64,000 bases of DNA from Bacteroidota bacterium (GTDB lineage: Bacteria > Bacteroidota > Ignavibacteria > UBA10030 > SZUA-254). Shown piece by piece: positions 10,640-20,346 of this stretch. The stretch spans positions 32,846 through 96,845 of the forward strand of contig JAGVIE010000002.1 in the NCBI GenBank assembly GCA_020056225.1. The letters run 5' to 3'. Below the pieces are notes generated by a model that did no database searches, was not told the DNA's origin, and saw only the letters and a list, made by a program, of their open reading frames with translations. The first letter of the stretch is position 1, and every line of letters begins with the position of its first letter. Made by a program: the position numbers and the translations under genes.

Positions 10640-12187
10640 CTACTTCGCAATGTCAGCAATGAACGTTGGAAAATATCTGTCTCGTAACAAGAAGCTAATC
10701 ATGAGGATACCTTTATTTCGGAAAGAAATCGAGTTGGCTTTTCTTTCATAGCTGATCATTTGAGTGTAGTCATCTCGCCAATCAAGCGAGAACTGATTGT
10801 CTGTTGACGTTACTATTGTCTCATGGTCATGAATGAAGAGTGCTTCATCATTGAGAACATGATAAAACTCCATGATCGTCTCAGATGCCCTGAAGTCGTT
10901 TGCGATGTCCTCAAACACTTTCTTGTCTCTCATAATATGGGCCATGTCTAAGCATGCGCACGCAGCAAAACCGCCAGCATTATTGTGATCCGATAGTCCT
11001 TTAAGGTTCTCAGATAGCAATTGTTCAATCTCATCCTGCAGGGAAGAGCCAATAGCTGCAATTCCAACCTCACCTTGGCGGTCACAAAGCCAAACACAAA
11101 CATTGGTCAAGAATTTTCTGAGCCGGTCTATCTCGGATAGTTTAAGCAGTGTTAGTGCAACGAACACGATTGTCACGGCGTAATTGTCGCTAAGGATCCG
11201 GTAGCATCCCTTCTGTTCGTCAATCATTCTGAGAAAAAAGGCTACCAAATCCCTGTTGCCCTTAGCTGAAGTAAGGATATAAAGCGACAACAGTTCTAAG
11301 GTATGAAGGCAAGACAAGGGATGGTAGAAAATGGCGAACACCCCCTCGTTGTCAAGCAGGTAGGGATGGGTTGTCTTGTAGTCCGAACTTGCCTTGTCAA
11401 AATGTGAGAGCACGATCTCATCAAGGTATTCTCGTATGATCTCTTTGTGCTCAGGGTACACGCCATTTTTTATCAACACTCGAACAAGTGATGCGAGAAC
11501 GAGACTTGATTCATAGTGTCTTGCCTTGTCAAACAATAATTTTGAGAAGAAGTACGATTCAAAGAATACTTGAAGCCTGTTGAGGGGGCTCGACCAATCA
11601 AGCTCCAGCCAATACTTCGAGTAGGTTTCTATGTCAAAGAAGCTGAGCGGCTCATCATTGGCAATCTGAGAATAAAACTTGAAAAACCTTCCTGCGAACT
11701 CCGGGGAGCGGTGCAGATCAAAGAAGGGGTCAATACCGATATTCAATAAATCTGTAGTAAGCTTTGGTTTTTCCCAGGTAAGTATTGGAGTAGCATTCAG
11801 CTTCTCCTTAACAAAGCGGTTGAATTCTTGAAATTCGATTGTTGCAGGAGGTTGCACAATTCCCGAAGTGACAAAGACAACCCGATATAGCAGCGAGCGG
11901 TCAAAATTCGGATGCGATAGTCTGTTTGTGACAGCTTCGAGAAGTTGTGGCTTGATCTCGGTTCTGAAACGATTAAGATTGACGTCTCCAGTCTTAATCT
12001 GAAACGAGTATTGGACTTCTCCGCTGGGTTCCTTCAGTTTTGCAATGAAATCTTTGCCGAACTCGGTTGTGCCATGAATGAGATGAATGTCATAATATCC
12101 GCACAACTCTAGGAGCTGCATAAATGGGAGGAAAAACTGAAGTTCCTTAGTTGACGTAAGATAATCGTCGATAACACTTCTTAACAT
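10640..12187 (-). CDS. Large protein with N-terminal PD-(D/E)XK nuclease-like motif; function unknown
   Basis: HGTTEFGKDFIAKL...YSFQIKTGDV resembles E-x-GKD...QxK restriction-like core; C-terminal ~350 aa helical, unrecognised. Confidence 0.5.
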   Translation of the reverse strand: MLRSVIDDYLTSTKELQFFLPFMQLLELCGYYDIHLIHGTTEFGKDFIAKLKEPSGEVQYSFQIKTGDVNLNRFRTEIKPQLLEAVTNRLSHPNFDRSLLYRVVFVTSGIVQPPATIEFQEFNRFVKEKLNATPILTWEKPKLTTDLLNIGIDPFFDLHRSPEFAGRFFKFYSQIANDEPLSFFDIETYSKYWLELDWSSPLNRLQVFFESYFFSKLLFDKARHYESSLVLASLVRVLIKNGVYPEHKEIIREYLDEIVLSHFDKASSDYKTTHPYLLDNEGVFAIFYHPLSCLHTLELLSLYILTSAKGNRDLVAFFLRMIDEQKGCYRILSDNYAVTIVFVALTLLKLSEIDRLRKFLTNVCVWLCDRQGEVGIAAIGSSLQDEIEQLLSENLKGLSDHNNAGGFAACACLDMAHIMRDKKVFEDIANDFRASETIMEFYHVLNDEALFIHDHETIVTSTDNQFSLDWRDDYTQMISYERKANSISFRNKGILMISFLLRDRYFPTFIADIAK

Positions 12188-12722
12188 AGAATTCCTTCTT
12201 CTTCCGCTCTATTATCCGGTTGTGGCGTTCCTCCTGCTCTGGAGTGAACTTTATGCTCGCAAGTTGCTTTATCATGTCGGGACCAGCAATAAACGATTGC
12301 TTTATTAACTCCCCATTCGCATCAAATCTCATCTCAGTCTTTTCAATAATGTCAAGGATCATATCAGCATTAGGTGGTTGTCCCTTAGTATTGACAACAT
12401 TACCCGTAAGTGAAGTGACAGTATCAAGAGTTCGATACATCATCCTGTGCATCTCGGTGACTCGGTGCTCAGTGAACTCATAAATGCTTTGAGTAAAAGC
12501 CCCTAAGTCATATTCCGAAATAGCGTCATGCGAAATCTCAATCGTAAACGAGATTTTGTTCAGTGGTGTAACTGCCTCTTTCTCGTTGATTTGGTAGCGG
12601 AACCCTCCAGCGTGCAAAGTTCTCACTGATCCGATTTGGTTTAAGATTGGATCGAGCGATACAATATAGGCAAGGTATTTCCGCAAAATGTCAGCTTCAA
12701 TTTCTCGGTATTTCATTATCAC
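12147..12722 (-). CDS. Hypothetical protein, overlaps the downstream nuclease-like gene
   Basis: 191-aa ORF overlapping the next gene by 41 nt; same strand. Confidence 0.6.
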   Translation of the reverse strand: MIMKYREIEADILRKYLAYIVSLDPILNQIGSVRTLHAGGFRYQINEKEAVTPLNKISFTIEISHDAISEYDLGAFTQSIYEFTEHRVTEMHRMMYRTLDTVTSLTGNVVNTKGQPPNADMILDIIEKTEMRFDANGELIKQSFIAGPDMIKQLASIKFTPEQEERHNRIIERKKKEFYVKKCYRRLSYVN

Positions 12723-13266
12723 TCTCGTACTGTAAATGACACATAATTTTGAGGAGAAACAACGTGTTAATTTCTACCGCAAAGGTGGTGTTATGTTTTT
12801 ACTTTATATATGTTTACAAATTATAACATTAAATTAGGATAACCCAAAACCACCCGTTCGTGTTCCAAACTACGGGTTGTCCAAATTCGCTATGGTTAAT
12901 TTAAACTTGCCATTACCGTAAACCCGCTTTACAATCCCATCGTCTCATAAAAGGTCAAATTTATTCACCATAAGATATAAAATAATAGTGCTTACGTCAA
13001 GTAAAAACTTCTCAATGAGTAAGAAACCTCCTATTTAATCTTCTCGCGGTATGTGAAGACACCGGGTTAAATACATATTGTATTTTGCAATCTTCTCAAA
13101 TTCAATTCCCAAAAAGAGTTAACGAATATCTCCGATTCATAGCTTCGTGGAATTGCATTATGCAATTCACGGGTCTTGAAATTATACTTTGAGCATCGAT
13201 AAAAGCCAATCTTTCATGGTATCCTATTTGCATGATATATGTTTAGTCAAACATCAAGGAGTAATT

Positions 13267-13953
13267 ATGACCAACATAATTTCAAATTTCTACCAGCGAT
13301 ATCTATCCATCGCATTAATCAGCTCGGTGTCAATTCATCTTACTATAATATTCACATATTACATTTTCAAATATTATGACACAGATGAGCCAGCCGTAAT
13401 TGTACGTTTAATACAATATGAAAAAATACCTCAGACTGGCATAATAGAGGAACCACCAGTACCTCTTCCAAATATCAGCACGACAAATATACCTGCAAAA
13501 CTGGGTATCCCTGTTCCGGTTCCGGAGACAGCGGTTTCGCCGGAACAAACCATTCTAACACAAAAAGAGTTGTCAAGTGAATCTAATTCGATTAATGAAT
13601 TTATTAAACAAGGCGGAACAATTTCAACAGAAAAACCCGACATAAAGATCGAGGACGCCGATCCACCTGATTTTGTAAAAGTCGAAGAACTTCCTGTGCC
13701 TGTAAAACTCGTTCAGCCGGACTATCTGGATCTCGCCAAACGGAGTGGGGTCGAAGGAACTGTTTGGGTGAAAATCTTGGTCAGTAAAGAAGGGAAAGCA
13801 AAAAAAGCTTTGGTAATAAAAAGCGACGCAGAGATATTTAACGACGCATCCGTTGCAGCTGCCATGCAGTGGTTGTTTACACCTGCTATGATGAACAGTG
13901 GAGCCATTGCTGTGTGGGTGACAGTACCATTTAAATTTCGACTGAATAAATAG
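13267..13953 (+). CDS. TonB-like energy transducer protein
   Basis: Single TM, Pro-rich linker, C-terminal YLDLAKRSGVEGTVWVKILVSKEGKAKKALV...WLFTPAMMNSGAIAVWVTVPFKF. Confidence 0.8.
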   Translation: MTNIISNFYQRYLSIALISSVSIHLTIIFTYYIFKYYDTDEPAVIVRLIQYEKIPQTGIIEEPPVPLPNISTTNIPAKLGIPVPVPETAVSPEQTILTQKELSSESNSINEFIKQGGTISTEKPDIKIEDADPPDFVKVEELPVPVKLVQPDYLDLAKRSGVEGTVWVKILVSKEGKAKKALVIKSDAEIFNDASVAAAMQWLFTPAMMNSGAIAVWVTVPFKFRLNK

Positions 13954-14005
13954 TGGGTATTTTGTTTCACTCTATGAGTTTAATTTAAAACCTAAGCCCA
14001 AACGT

Positions 14006-14130
14006 GGCTGACTAAAAAGTCCAAAGTTGTCATGCTGAACGAAGTGAAGCATCTTAAAACAGATCAGATTAGAAGATTCTTCGTCGTTTCGCTTCTCAGA
14101 ATGACAGTAAAAATTACTTTTTAGTCAACC
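14006..14130. repeat. MITE-like element with 15-bp terminal inverted repeats
   Basis: GGCTGACTAAAAAGT (14006-14020) and ACTTTTTAGTCAACC (14116-14130); internal palindromic GTCATGCTGAACGAAG...CTTCTCAGAATGAC. Confidence 0.6.
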
Positions 14131-14311
14131 CCTATAGGTGAGGTCTCGTTGAGCACAATCGAATTATTTCGCATTAAGATAAACAATTATCATGCTTGCA
14201 TCAAGGGAAAACTTATCATCTGTTCAACTTCGAACAAGTTCATCTCAGAAAATTGATAAACGCGCTAATTTTTCGTATGTTCAAGTCGTCAAATAAACCT
14301 TACTTCGCACA

Positions 14312-14839
14312 ATGAATTGGTATATAGAATTAGTCACCGAGTATCCTCTCGCTACCGCGATGGTGCAATTCGCAATCCTCGGTACGCTGGGAGATATTAT
14401 CTCGAAGTGGATAGTCAAACGAAAATTCTTTTTTCCGTTTGGCGTCAATACTCTCATCCTTAAAATGGCTGAGTGGGCGTTTCTTGCGGTCTGCATTAAA
14501 TACGCTTTCGTTGGTTTCCAGGGTTTCATCGATAGTCTGACCCAGCACGGCTTACTGCCAGACCTTCCCTTATTCGGGAGATCGTTCGCAGTATCCGCTT
14601 CAATGAATCTTCAGTTCGGTCCTTTCCTCGTCATCATGCACCGGATATTGGACAACACTATCGCGAGAGAAAAGAATTGGAACAACCTCGACAAAGGTTT
14701 ACTGTCGCTGGTGTGGTTCTGGATACCGGCGCATACGATTACGTTTATACTGCCGAGACCTTATCAAATCGGGCTGGCGGCAATCTGGTCGGTTGTGCTT
14801 GGAATAATTTTAGGATTTTACAACCGGGCTAAGACTTAA
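14312..14839 (+). CDS. Mpv17/PMP22-like integral membrane protein
   Basis: YPLATAMVQFAILGTLGDIISKWIVKRK and WFWIPAHTITFILPRPYQIGLAAIWSVVLGIILGF match the family pattern (GDIISQ; W-x-WP-x5-NF-x2-VP). Confidence 0.5.
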   Translation: MNWYIELVTEYPLATAMVQFAILGTLGDIISKWIVKRKFFFPFGVNTLILKMAEWAFLAVCIKYAFVGFQGFIDSLTQHGLLPDLPLFGRSFAVSASMNLQFGPFLVIMHRILDNTIAREKNWNNLDKGLLSLVWFWIPAHTITFILPRPYQIGLAAIWSVVLGIILGFYNRAKT

Positions 14840-14894
14840 GGAAGAAAATTTGGTTCGATGGGTAACCAATTACTGATTCCGTTCAGCAAATGAA

Positions 14895-14923
14895 ATGGGG
14901 CAACCGATGATCGATTGCCCCAT
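14895..14923. terminator. Hairpin between convergent genes (probable bidirectional terminator)
   Basis: ATGGGGCAA...TTGCCCCAT inverted repeat between + and - gene ends. Confidence 0.55.
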
Positions 14924-14944
14924 TTGTTTGAAGAATCATCATCC

Positions 14945-15739
14945 TTAAAAATGTAATGTAGTACTCAAGCGCAAACCTTGTTTTGTGGGAACAAGATCGC
15001 ATCCGACAATATATTGTTCCGTGCCGATCTCAAACATGTGACCCATCGTTGCGTTATTACGCTCGTTTATTTTATTTGCGGTAATCGGGGCATCGATCAT
15101 CGACCAGATACTCGACCCTACAACAAGAACTGTCCCGACAGTGAGCCATGTTGTTGATTCTGTTGTCCAGTATCCGTACGAAGCCCAGTAGTAGTCCGGA
15201 CTATACACGAATATATCTTCATAACCGGCGGCAAGTATCAATACGACGCCCGCAACGGCAGTACCTGTCATAATGGCTCCCTTCGTGTATTGACCATTGT
15301 AATATTGTCCGCCGCCCGGTAATACAAGAGAGAGAAGGAAAGCAGTTGTGGGTGATTTCACGTTTGCCATAGTAGTATTCTGAACAGGTTTGGGTTGTTC
15401 GCGTATAACGATTGATTTCTTTTCGACGGGTAGTGGGGCAACCGGCTTTTCTTCCACCGGTGGTTTCTCTTCGACTTTACTTTGTTCAGCTTTTACAATT
15501 TTCGAAATCTCGTTAAATTTGTATTTTTGAACTTTGCCCTCAAGTGTTTTTATTTTTATATAACTCTTGGGAACCTGTTCGAATATAGTACCACGAATCA
15601 TCGTTCCGTTCTTCAGGTAAACAATGTCATCATTAGCCGATTGCGCATTTACATAACACGATAGAAATAAATTCATCAAAACAAATGCGCTCAGCCAACA
15701 AAGATTTTGAACCGATCTTTTTGAAGAATACATACGCAT
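14945..15739 (-). CDS. DUF5683-like secreted/membrane protein
   Basis: Signal peptide, VYLKNGTMIRGTIFEQVP domain, then SPTTAFLLSLVLPGGGQYYNGQYTKG. Confidence 0.65.
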   Translation of the reverse strand: MRMYSSKRSVQNLCWLSAFVLMNLFLSCYVNAQSANDDIVYLKNGTMIRGTIFEQVPKSYIKIKTLEGKVQKYKFNEISKIVKAEQSKVEEKPPVEEKPVAPLPVEKKSIVIREQPKPVQNTTMANVKSPTTAFLLSLVLPGGGQYYNGQYTKGAIMTGTAVAGVVLILAAGYEDIFVYSPDYYWASYGYWTTESTTWLTVGTVLVVGSSIWSMIDAPITANKINERNNATMGHMFEIGTEQYIVGCDLVPTKQGLRLSTTLHF

Positions 15740-16040
15740 AACTCCAGATATTGTGAATGATGTTTTATTATTTAATTAGAAACAATAAAATCTCGATCTA
15801 CTTTGAGAATAAAATTCAATCACTAAAATAATACTACTGAAAAATAAGTTCGTACAATTTAATATCTTCTAATGGAGAGCAATATAAGAAAAACCGATAA
15901 ACAATCAAATGAAATGGTTGCTATGAAAGAAAAACACCGGTGAAATGGTTATTTCCCATTATTGTTTCCACAAAACAGGAAATCAGTATAGCATGATTTT
16001 TATCTAAGACAATGGATTTGATTAACAATGAATCTGAATC

Positions 16041-16937
16041 TTAGAACGGAAATTTCTGATCGTACCATTGTTTAGTCACATCCATCCAGAAGAAAAGTCC
16101 CTTCCATTTCCCGAGCGGCTCGTAATGTTTTTCGATCACTTTATCGCTCGCAACTCTCCCGTTCCGGTGTATCTCAAAATATTTCTTCCTGCACCAGCTA
16201 TCGATGCCAAGGTAATCGTAACGGCCTAAAAGTTTAAGGATATTGCCTGCCGCATACGGACCGATTCCTTTTACCGATCTGACTTCCATGAAAAGCTCGT
16301 CGGTCGGAAGAGTGCTGGTTCGCCACGACTCAATGTCAAGTTCACCATTTTCAATGCGCCGGGAGAGTTCAAGAATATACGGCGCGCGGTAACCGGCTCG
16401 GATTTCTTTTCGGAGATATTTTTCCGTAACCTCCGCAATCGCCTTAGGAGTCGGGAACATCCATCCTGAATCATCAATCTTCCATCCAAGCTTCTTACAA
16501 AGATTTCCCACCATAATTTCTGTAAACGCCCAACTGCAATTGGTGGTACAAATCATTTTGACGACATCTTCAAAAACCGACGGAGAACGCAGCAGTCTGC
16601 CGGCGCCCAGATATGGAACCCACCGGAAATGGCTATGTTTCTTTGCCTCACGGTAGAACTCCGAATAATCTTCATCCAATCTAAGGCAGGTCTTCATCTG
16701 AAGGATAATATCTTGTCTTTCCTTGAGGGATATCTTTCCAGCCGCAAAGATGTTTAATTTAGCTTTCGATGTTTGAGAGATCTCCGCTACTATCATCTTC
16801 CTGTTCGATAGCTGCAGTACACGCTTCAGATGATCGTTCTTCTTATCAACTTCGAATGGAGGCAGTGAACACCAGCCGTGGCTGTAAACCGTCCGCCAGA
16901 GGCTGAAATTATCAGGAACACCAAACGCGATCTTCAT
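16041..16937 (-). CDS. HhH-GPD superfamily DNA glycosylase
   Basis: VRSVKGIGPYAAGNILKLLGRYDYLGIDSWCRKK helix-hairpin-helix/GPD motif with catalytic-type Asp. Confidence 0.8.
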   Translation of the reverse strand: MKIAFGVPDNFSLWRTVYSHGWCSLPPFEVDKKNDHLKRVLQLSNRKMIVAEISQTSKAKLNIFAAGKISLKERQDIILQMKTCLRLDEDYSEFYREAKKHSHFRWVPYLGAGRLLRSPSVFEDVVKMICTTNCSWAFTEIMVGNLCKKLGWKIDDSGWMFPTPKAIAEVTEKYLRKEIRAGYRAPYILELSRRIENGELDIESWRTSTLPTDELFMEVRSVKGIGPYAAGNILKLLGRYDYLGIDSWCRKKYFEIHRNGRVASDKVIEKHYEPLGKWKGLFFWMDVTKQWYDQKFPF

Positions 16938-18052
16938 TCATCAGATAGTATTTGAGAGATCTGGGAGAGTAATTTTTGGTTGGTTGGAAATTTGTTGATC
17001 GCTTTAAGCAGGGTGAGCATCGCCTCTCTGGGCTTCTTGCGATGAAGTGCACGCCGCAATGCTTGATACTGATTCGTCTCGTTACCGAAGAGCAATTCTT
17101 CGCGGCGTGTTCCGGAAGCGGGAATATTGATTGCCGGAAAAATTCTTTGATCGGCAAGGTCCCGGTCAAGAACTAATTCCATATTGCCTGTTCCTTTGAA
17201 CTCCTGAAATATCAGCTCATCCATCCGGGAGTTTGTTTCTACGAGTGCTGTGGCAATTATGGTCAGTGAGCCGGCGTCTTCAAGAGCGCGTGCGGAACCG
17301 AATATTTTTTTCGGGATTTCCAGCGAACGTATATCAACACCGCCCGACATAGTCCTGCCGCTGCTTCGCTGAACGGCATTAAATGCCCTGCCCATTCTTG
17401 TCAGTGAATCGAGCAGTAGAACGACATCTTTCCCGCATTCAACTTTACGCTTCGCGTATTCCAATACGAGTCTTGCGATCCGTACATGGCTCTCCCTGTC
17501 GCTGTCGTTTGAGCTTGCAAACACTTCGCCTTTAATCGAGCGCCGCATATCGGTAACTTCCTCCGGACGCTCATCCACGAGAAGCACTATCAGATTGATC
17601 TCAGGATGATTCGTGCTTATGGCAAGGGCGAGTTGCTGCATCAACATTGTTTTGCCGGCTTTCGGCGGAGACACGATCAGCGCCCGCTGACCTTTCCCGA
17701 TCGGACATAGTAAATCTACTACTCTCATTGAAGTATCCGACTGACCGGTAGTTAAATTAATCCTCTCGTTCGGATCGATGGCAGTGTGGTGTGAAAACTC
17801 TCCAATTTTTTTCCATTTTTCCGGATGAAGCCCATTGATAGTGCGAATCGATGCGATTTCCTGCATCCCGCGGTGACCTCTTTTAATTGTACACGAAACC
17901 AAGCAAGCCTCACGCAGTCTGTATTCTGTTATCATATGGGAAGCAACACGCGGATCATCCGGCAGGCGGTCTACCTCAAGCGATAATTTTCTAAGGCTTC
18001 CCCCATGTTTACCTTCAATTTCTAATATACCTGAATAAGTGTTCTCTGTCAT
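16934..18052 (-). CDS. Short Rho-like transcription termination factor (372 aa from the ATG at 18052)
   Basis: SPPKAGKTMLMQQLA Walker A, LVDERPEEVTDMRR, LLLDSLTRMGRAFN, EFKGTGNMEL; lacks extended N-terminus and GFGFLR RNA-binding motif. Confidence 0.85.
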   Translation of the reverse strand: MTENTYSGILEIEGKHGGSLRKLSLEVDRLPDDPRVASHMITEYRLREACLVSCTIKRGHRGMQEIASIRTINGLHPEKWKKIGEFSHHTAIDPNERINLTTGQSDTSMRVVDLLCPIGKGQRALIVSPPKAGKTMLMQQLALAISTNHPEINLIVLLVDERPEEVTDMRRSIKGEVFASSNDSDRESHVRIARLVLEYAKRKVECGKDVVLLLDSLTRMGRAFNAVQRSSGRTMSGGVDIRSLEIPKKIFGSARALEDAGSLTIIATALVETNSRMDELIFQEFKGTGNMELVLDRDLADQRIFPAINIPASGTRREELLFGNETNQYQALRRALHRKKPREAMLTLLKAINKFPTNQKLLSQISQILSDE

Positions 18053-18187
18053 GCAAGATTTTGATGAAATGATGAAATGTCGATACTCAATATAGAAACT
18101 CAGCAGGTTATAATCAACACCCGACCTAACTTGAAGCTGATGAAAACTATTCTTATCTTTTGCAGTATTCATTATGACAGATCGACT

Positions 18188-19132
18188 ATGATATCCAAAA
18201 CAGGATTTGTTTATCACGATAGTTTTCTTAAGCACGATACAGGCGCCGGGCATCCTGAGCGTCCCGGGAGACTGCAATCGATTACCGATCATCTTAAGGA
18301 AATCAAACTCTGGCAGCAGCTTCAGCATATGCTCATCGATGAGGCGCCCGAAGAATGGCTATTACAAGTACACTCGTTGGAGCATATAAGATTTCTGAAG
18401 CATGCGTGTTCACAGGGGATGATGACTCTGGACGGCGGCGACACCCATGCATCCAAAGAATCATACGATATCGCTTTGCTTGCGGTAGGCGGTGTGCTCG
18501 CGGCTACCGATGCAGTCATGAACGGATTACTGCAAAATGTTTTTTGTGCAGTGCGTCCGCCCGGTCATCATGCTGAACGCGACAAAGCGATGGGATTTTG
18601 TCTTTTGAATAATATAGCAGTTGCCGCCCGCTATGCACAACTGAAATATCGCGCAGAACGTATCGCAATAATCGATTGGGACGTTCACCATGGCAACGGA
18701 ACCCAGCACATATTTTACAATGATAAATCAGTTTTATATATGAGTACACACCAGTACCCTTTTTATCCGAATACGGGAAGCAGGAGTGAACGAGGCGCAG
18801 GTGATGGAGAAGGTTATACGTTGAACATTCCAATGTTTGCAGGCGCCGGTGAAGAAGAATTTATCGAAGCATTTACAGAAGAGATCATTCCCTCACTCGA
18901 GAACTTTCGTCCGGATCTAATTTTAATTTCTGCCGGATTCGATGCACACCGCGATGACCCTTTAGCCAATCTTGAATTGACGGAGGAATCATTCGGGAAA
19001 TTGACATCGATGGTTGCAGAAACTGCAGCTAAGGTCTGTAATGGACGCATTGTTTCTATTCTTGAAGGAGGGTACAGTTTGACCGCGCTTCCCCGAAGCG
19101 TGGAAGCCCACCTCAGAGCGATGATGGCTTGA
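18188..19132 (+). CDS. Histone deacetylase/AcuC-family deacetylase
   Basis: HPERPGRL; RPPGHHAERDKAMGFCLLNNIA; DWDVHHGNGTQ. Confidence 0.9.
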   Translation: MISKTGFVYHDSFLKHDTGAGHPERPGRLQSITDHLKEIKLWQQLQHMLIDEAPEEWLLQVHSLEHIRFLKHACSQGMMTLDGGDTHASKESYDIALLAVGGVLAATDAVMNGLLQNVFCAVRPPGHHAERDKAMGFCLLNNIAVAARYAQLKYRAERIAIIDWDVHHGNGTQHIFYNDKSVLYMSTHQYPFYPNTGSRSERGAGDGEGYTLNIPMFAGAGEEEFIEAFTEEIIPSLENFRPDLILISAGFDAHRDDPLANLELTEESFGKLTSMVAETAAKVCNGRIVSILEGGYSLTALPRSVEAHLRAMMA

Positions 19133-19184
19133 CTTTCTATAACGAGTTAGGTACTATTATACTGAACAATCGAATAGGACATAG

Positions 19185-20207
19185 ATGCAAAACAGTGTAA
19201 ATAAAAGCTCTCCACGAATTTTCATTCTTACTTCTATTTCAAGAACAGCACGCGTTCTGAGCATAATCTCGGTAATTGTTATGCTAGTGTTCATCGCCCC
19301 GTTCATTTTGCATTATGTGGAAGATGCCTCGTCATATCGTTTTATTAGAACGATACTGGATGTCGACCGCACGATAATTATTACAGTGAAAGAGAACATT
19401 CCCACAAAGATAGGCGGTAAGGATATGTCCCGTTGGATCATGATAATCGGCATGTTCATCTTAAGCGGAATATTCAGTCGGATGAGTGAGCGGTTCAAGG
19501 ACCGGACGGAATATTACAGATACAAATTCAATATTGAGACGTGGAAAAAACAGATGAATCTTTCCGATAGCGCGATAATTCTAACTCCGCTAAACCAGAA
19601 ACTCGAGCAATTGAAATCGGCAAAGAAGAAAGACCGCGAACAGCTTATCAAAGAATTTATTGAAACGAAGAAAAAGTTAGATGAGATGGGAAGAGACCTC
19701 GCTTTTCTCGCAATCGATGTTGTCGATTCGACCGGAATGAAAGAGGGTGAGGAGAAAGCTATTATCGAACACGACTTTAAAGAATACAAAAGATTTGTTG
19801 AACGTGCCTTCGCCTCACATGGCAGTTTAAAAGCGGCGTGGACACCCGATGGTGTAATGAGCTGTTTTAACACTGTTGATGCGGCGGTGCGCGCGGCACG
19901 TGAAGTTATTACGGGATTAGACAGCTTCAATAAGAATATTAAAGGTATTCGCAGTGATTTCCGTGTACGATGCGGCGTGAACTCCGGTTTCGTTTATTTT
20001 GATGAATCTATTCCGTTAGAAGAGATAAGCGACAGGGTAATCGACATCGCCGGGCATATGCAAAAATACGCACTGCCAAACACTGTTTGTATAGCAAAGC
20101 CGACAATTGAACCGCTGAACGAGCGCACAGGTTTTGAACCGTCAGGAAGAATGGTTGATGGTTATGAAGTGTATGAATGGAGAAAAGCTGGCTCGGCTAC
20201 TCAATGA
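19185..20207 (+). CDS. Membrane-anchored class III nucleotidyl cyclase-like protein (probably degenerate)
   Basis: Two TM segments, then FLAIDVVDST...WTPDGVMSCF...RCGVNSGFVYF cyclase-like fold. Confidence 0.65.
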   Translation: MQNSVNKSSPRIFILTSISRTARVLSIISVIVMLVFIAPFILHYVEDASSYRFIRTILDVDRTIIITVKENIPTKIGGKDMSRWIMIIGMFILSGIFSRMSERFKDRTEYYRYKFNIETWKKQMNLSDSAIILTPLNQKLEQLKSAKKKDREQLIKEFIETKKKLDEMGRDLAFLAIDVVDSTGMKEGEEKAIIEHDFKEYKRFVERAFASHGSLKAAWTPDGVMSCFNTVDAAVRAAREVITGLDSFNKNIKGIRSDFRVRCGVNSGFVYFDESIPLEEISDRVIDIAGHMQKYALPNTVCIAKPTIEPLNERTGFEPSGRMVDGYEVYEWRKAGSATQ

Positions 20208-20346
20208 CCTCGGTCTATCAAATAGCGTAGAATCCCTGCCTGCGGCAGGTAGCCTTTCCTCAGAAAGGATTATTAGAGCCACAAACCCCGTTCGCTCTTG
20301 TAGAATGCGATTTCCCGGATGGATTGAGTTTATGTAAAAACCATTA

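Noticed and set aside
12147-12187. Programmed frameshift joining the 191-aa and 515-aa proteins
   Set aside because: The downstream gene has its own ATG, and I see no clear slippery heptamer; simple overlap/coupling is more likely
13147-13170. Palindrome GTGGAATTGCAT-TATGCAATTCAC upstream of the TonB-like gene as an operator
   Set aside because: A single AT-rich palindrome with no second copy or associated regulator; not enough support
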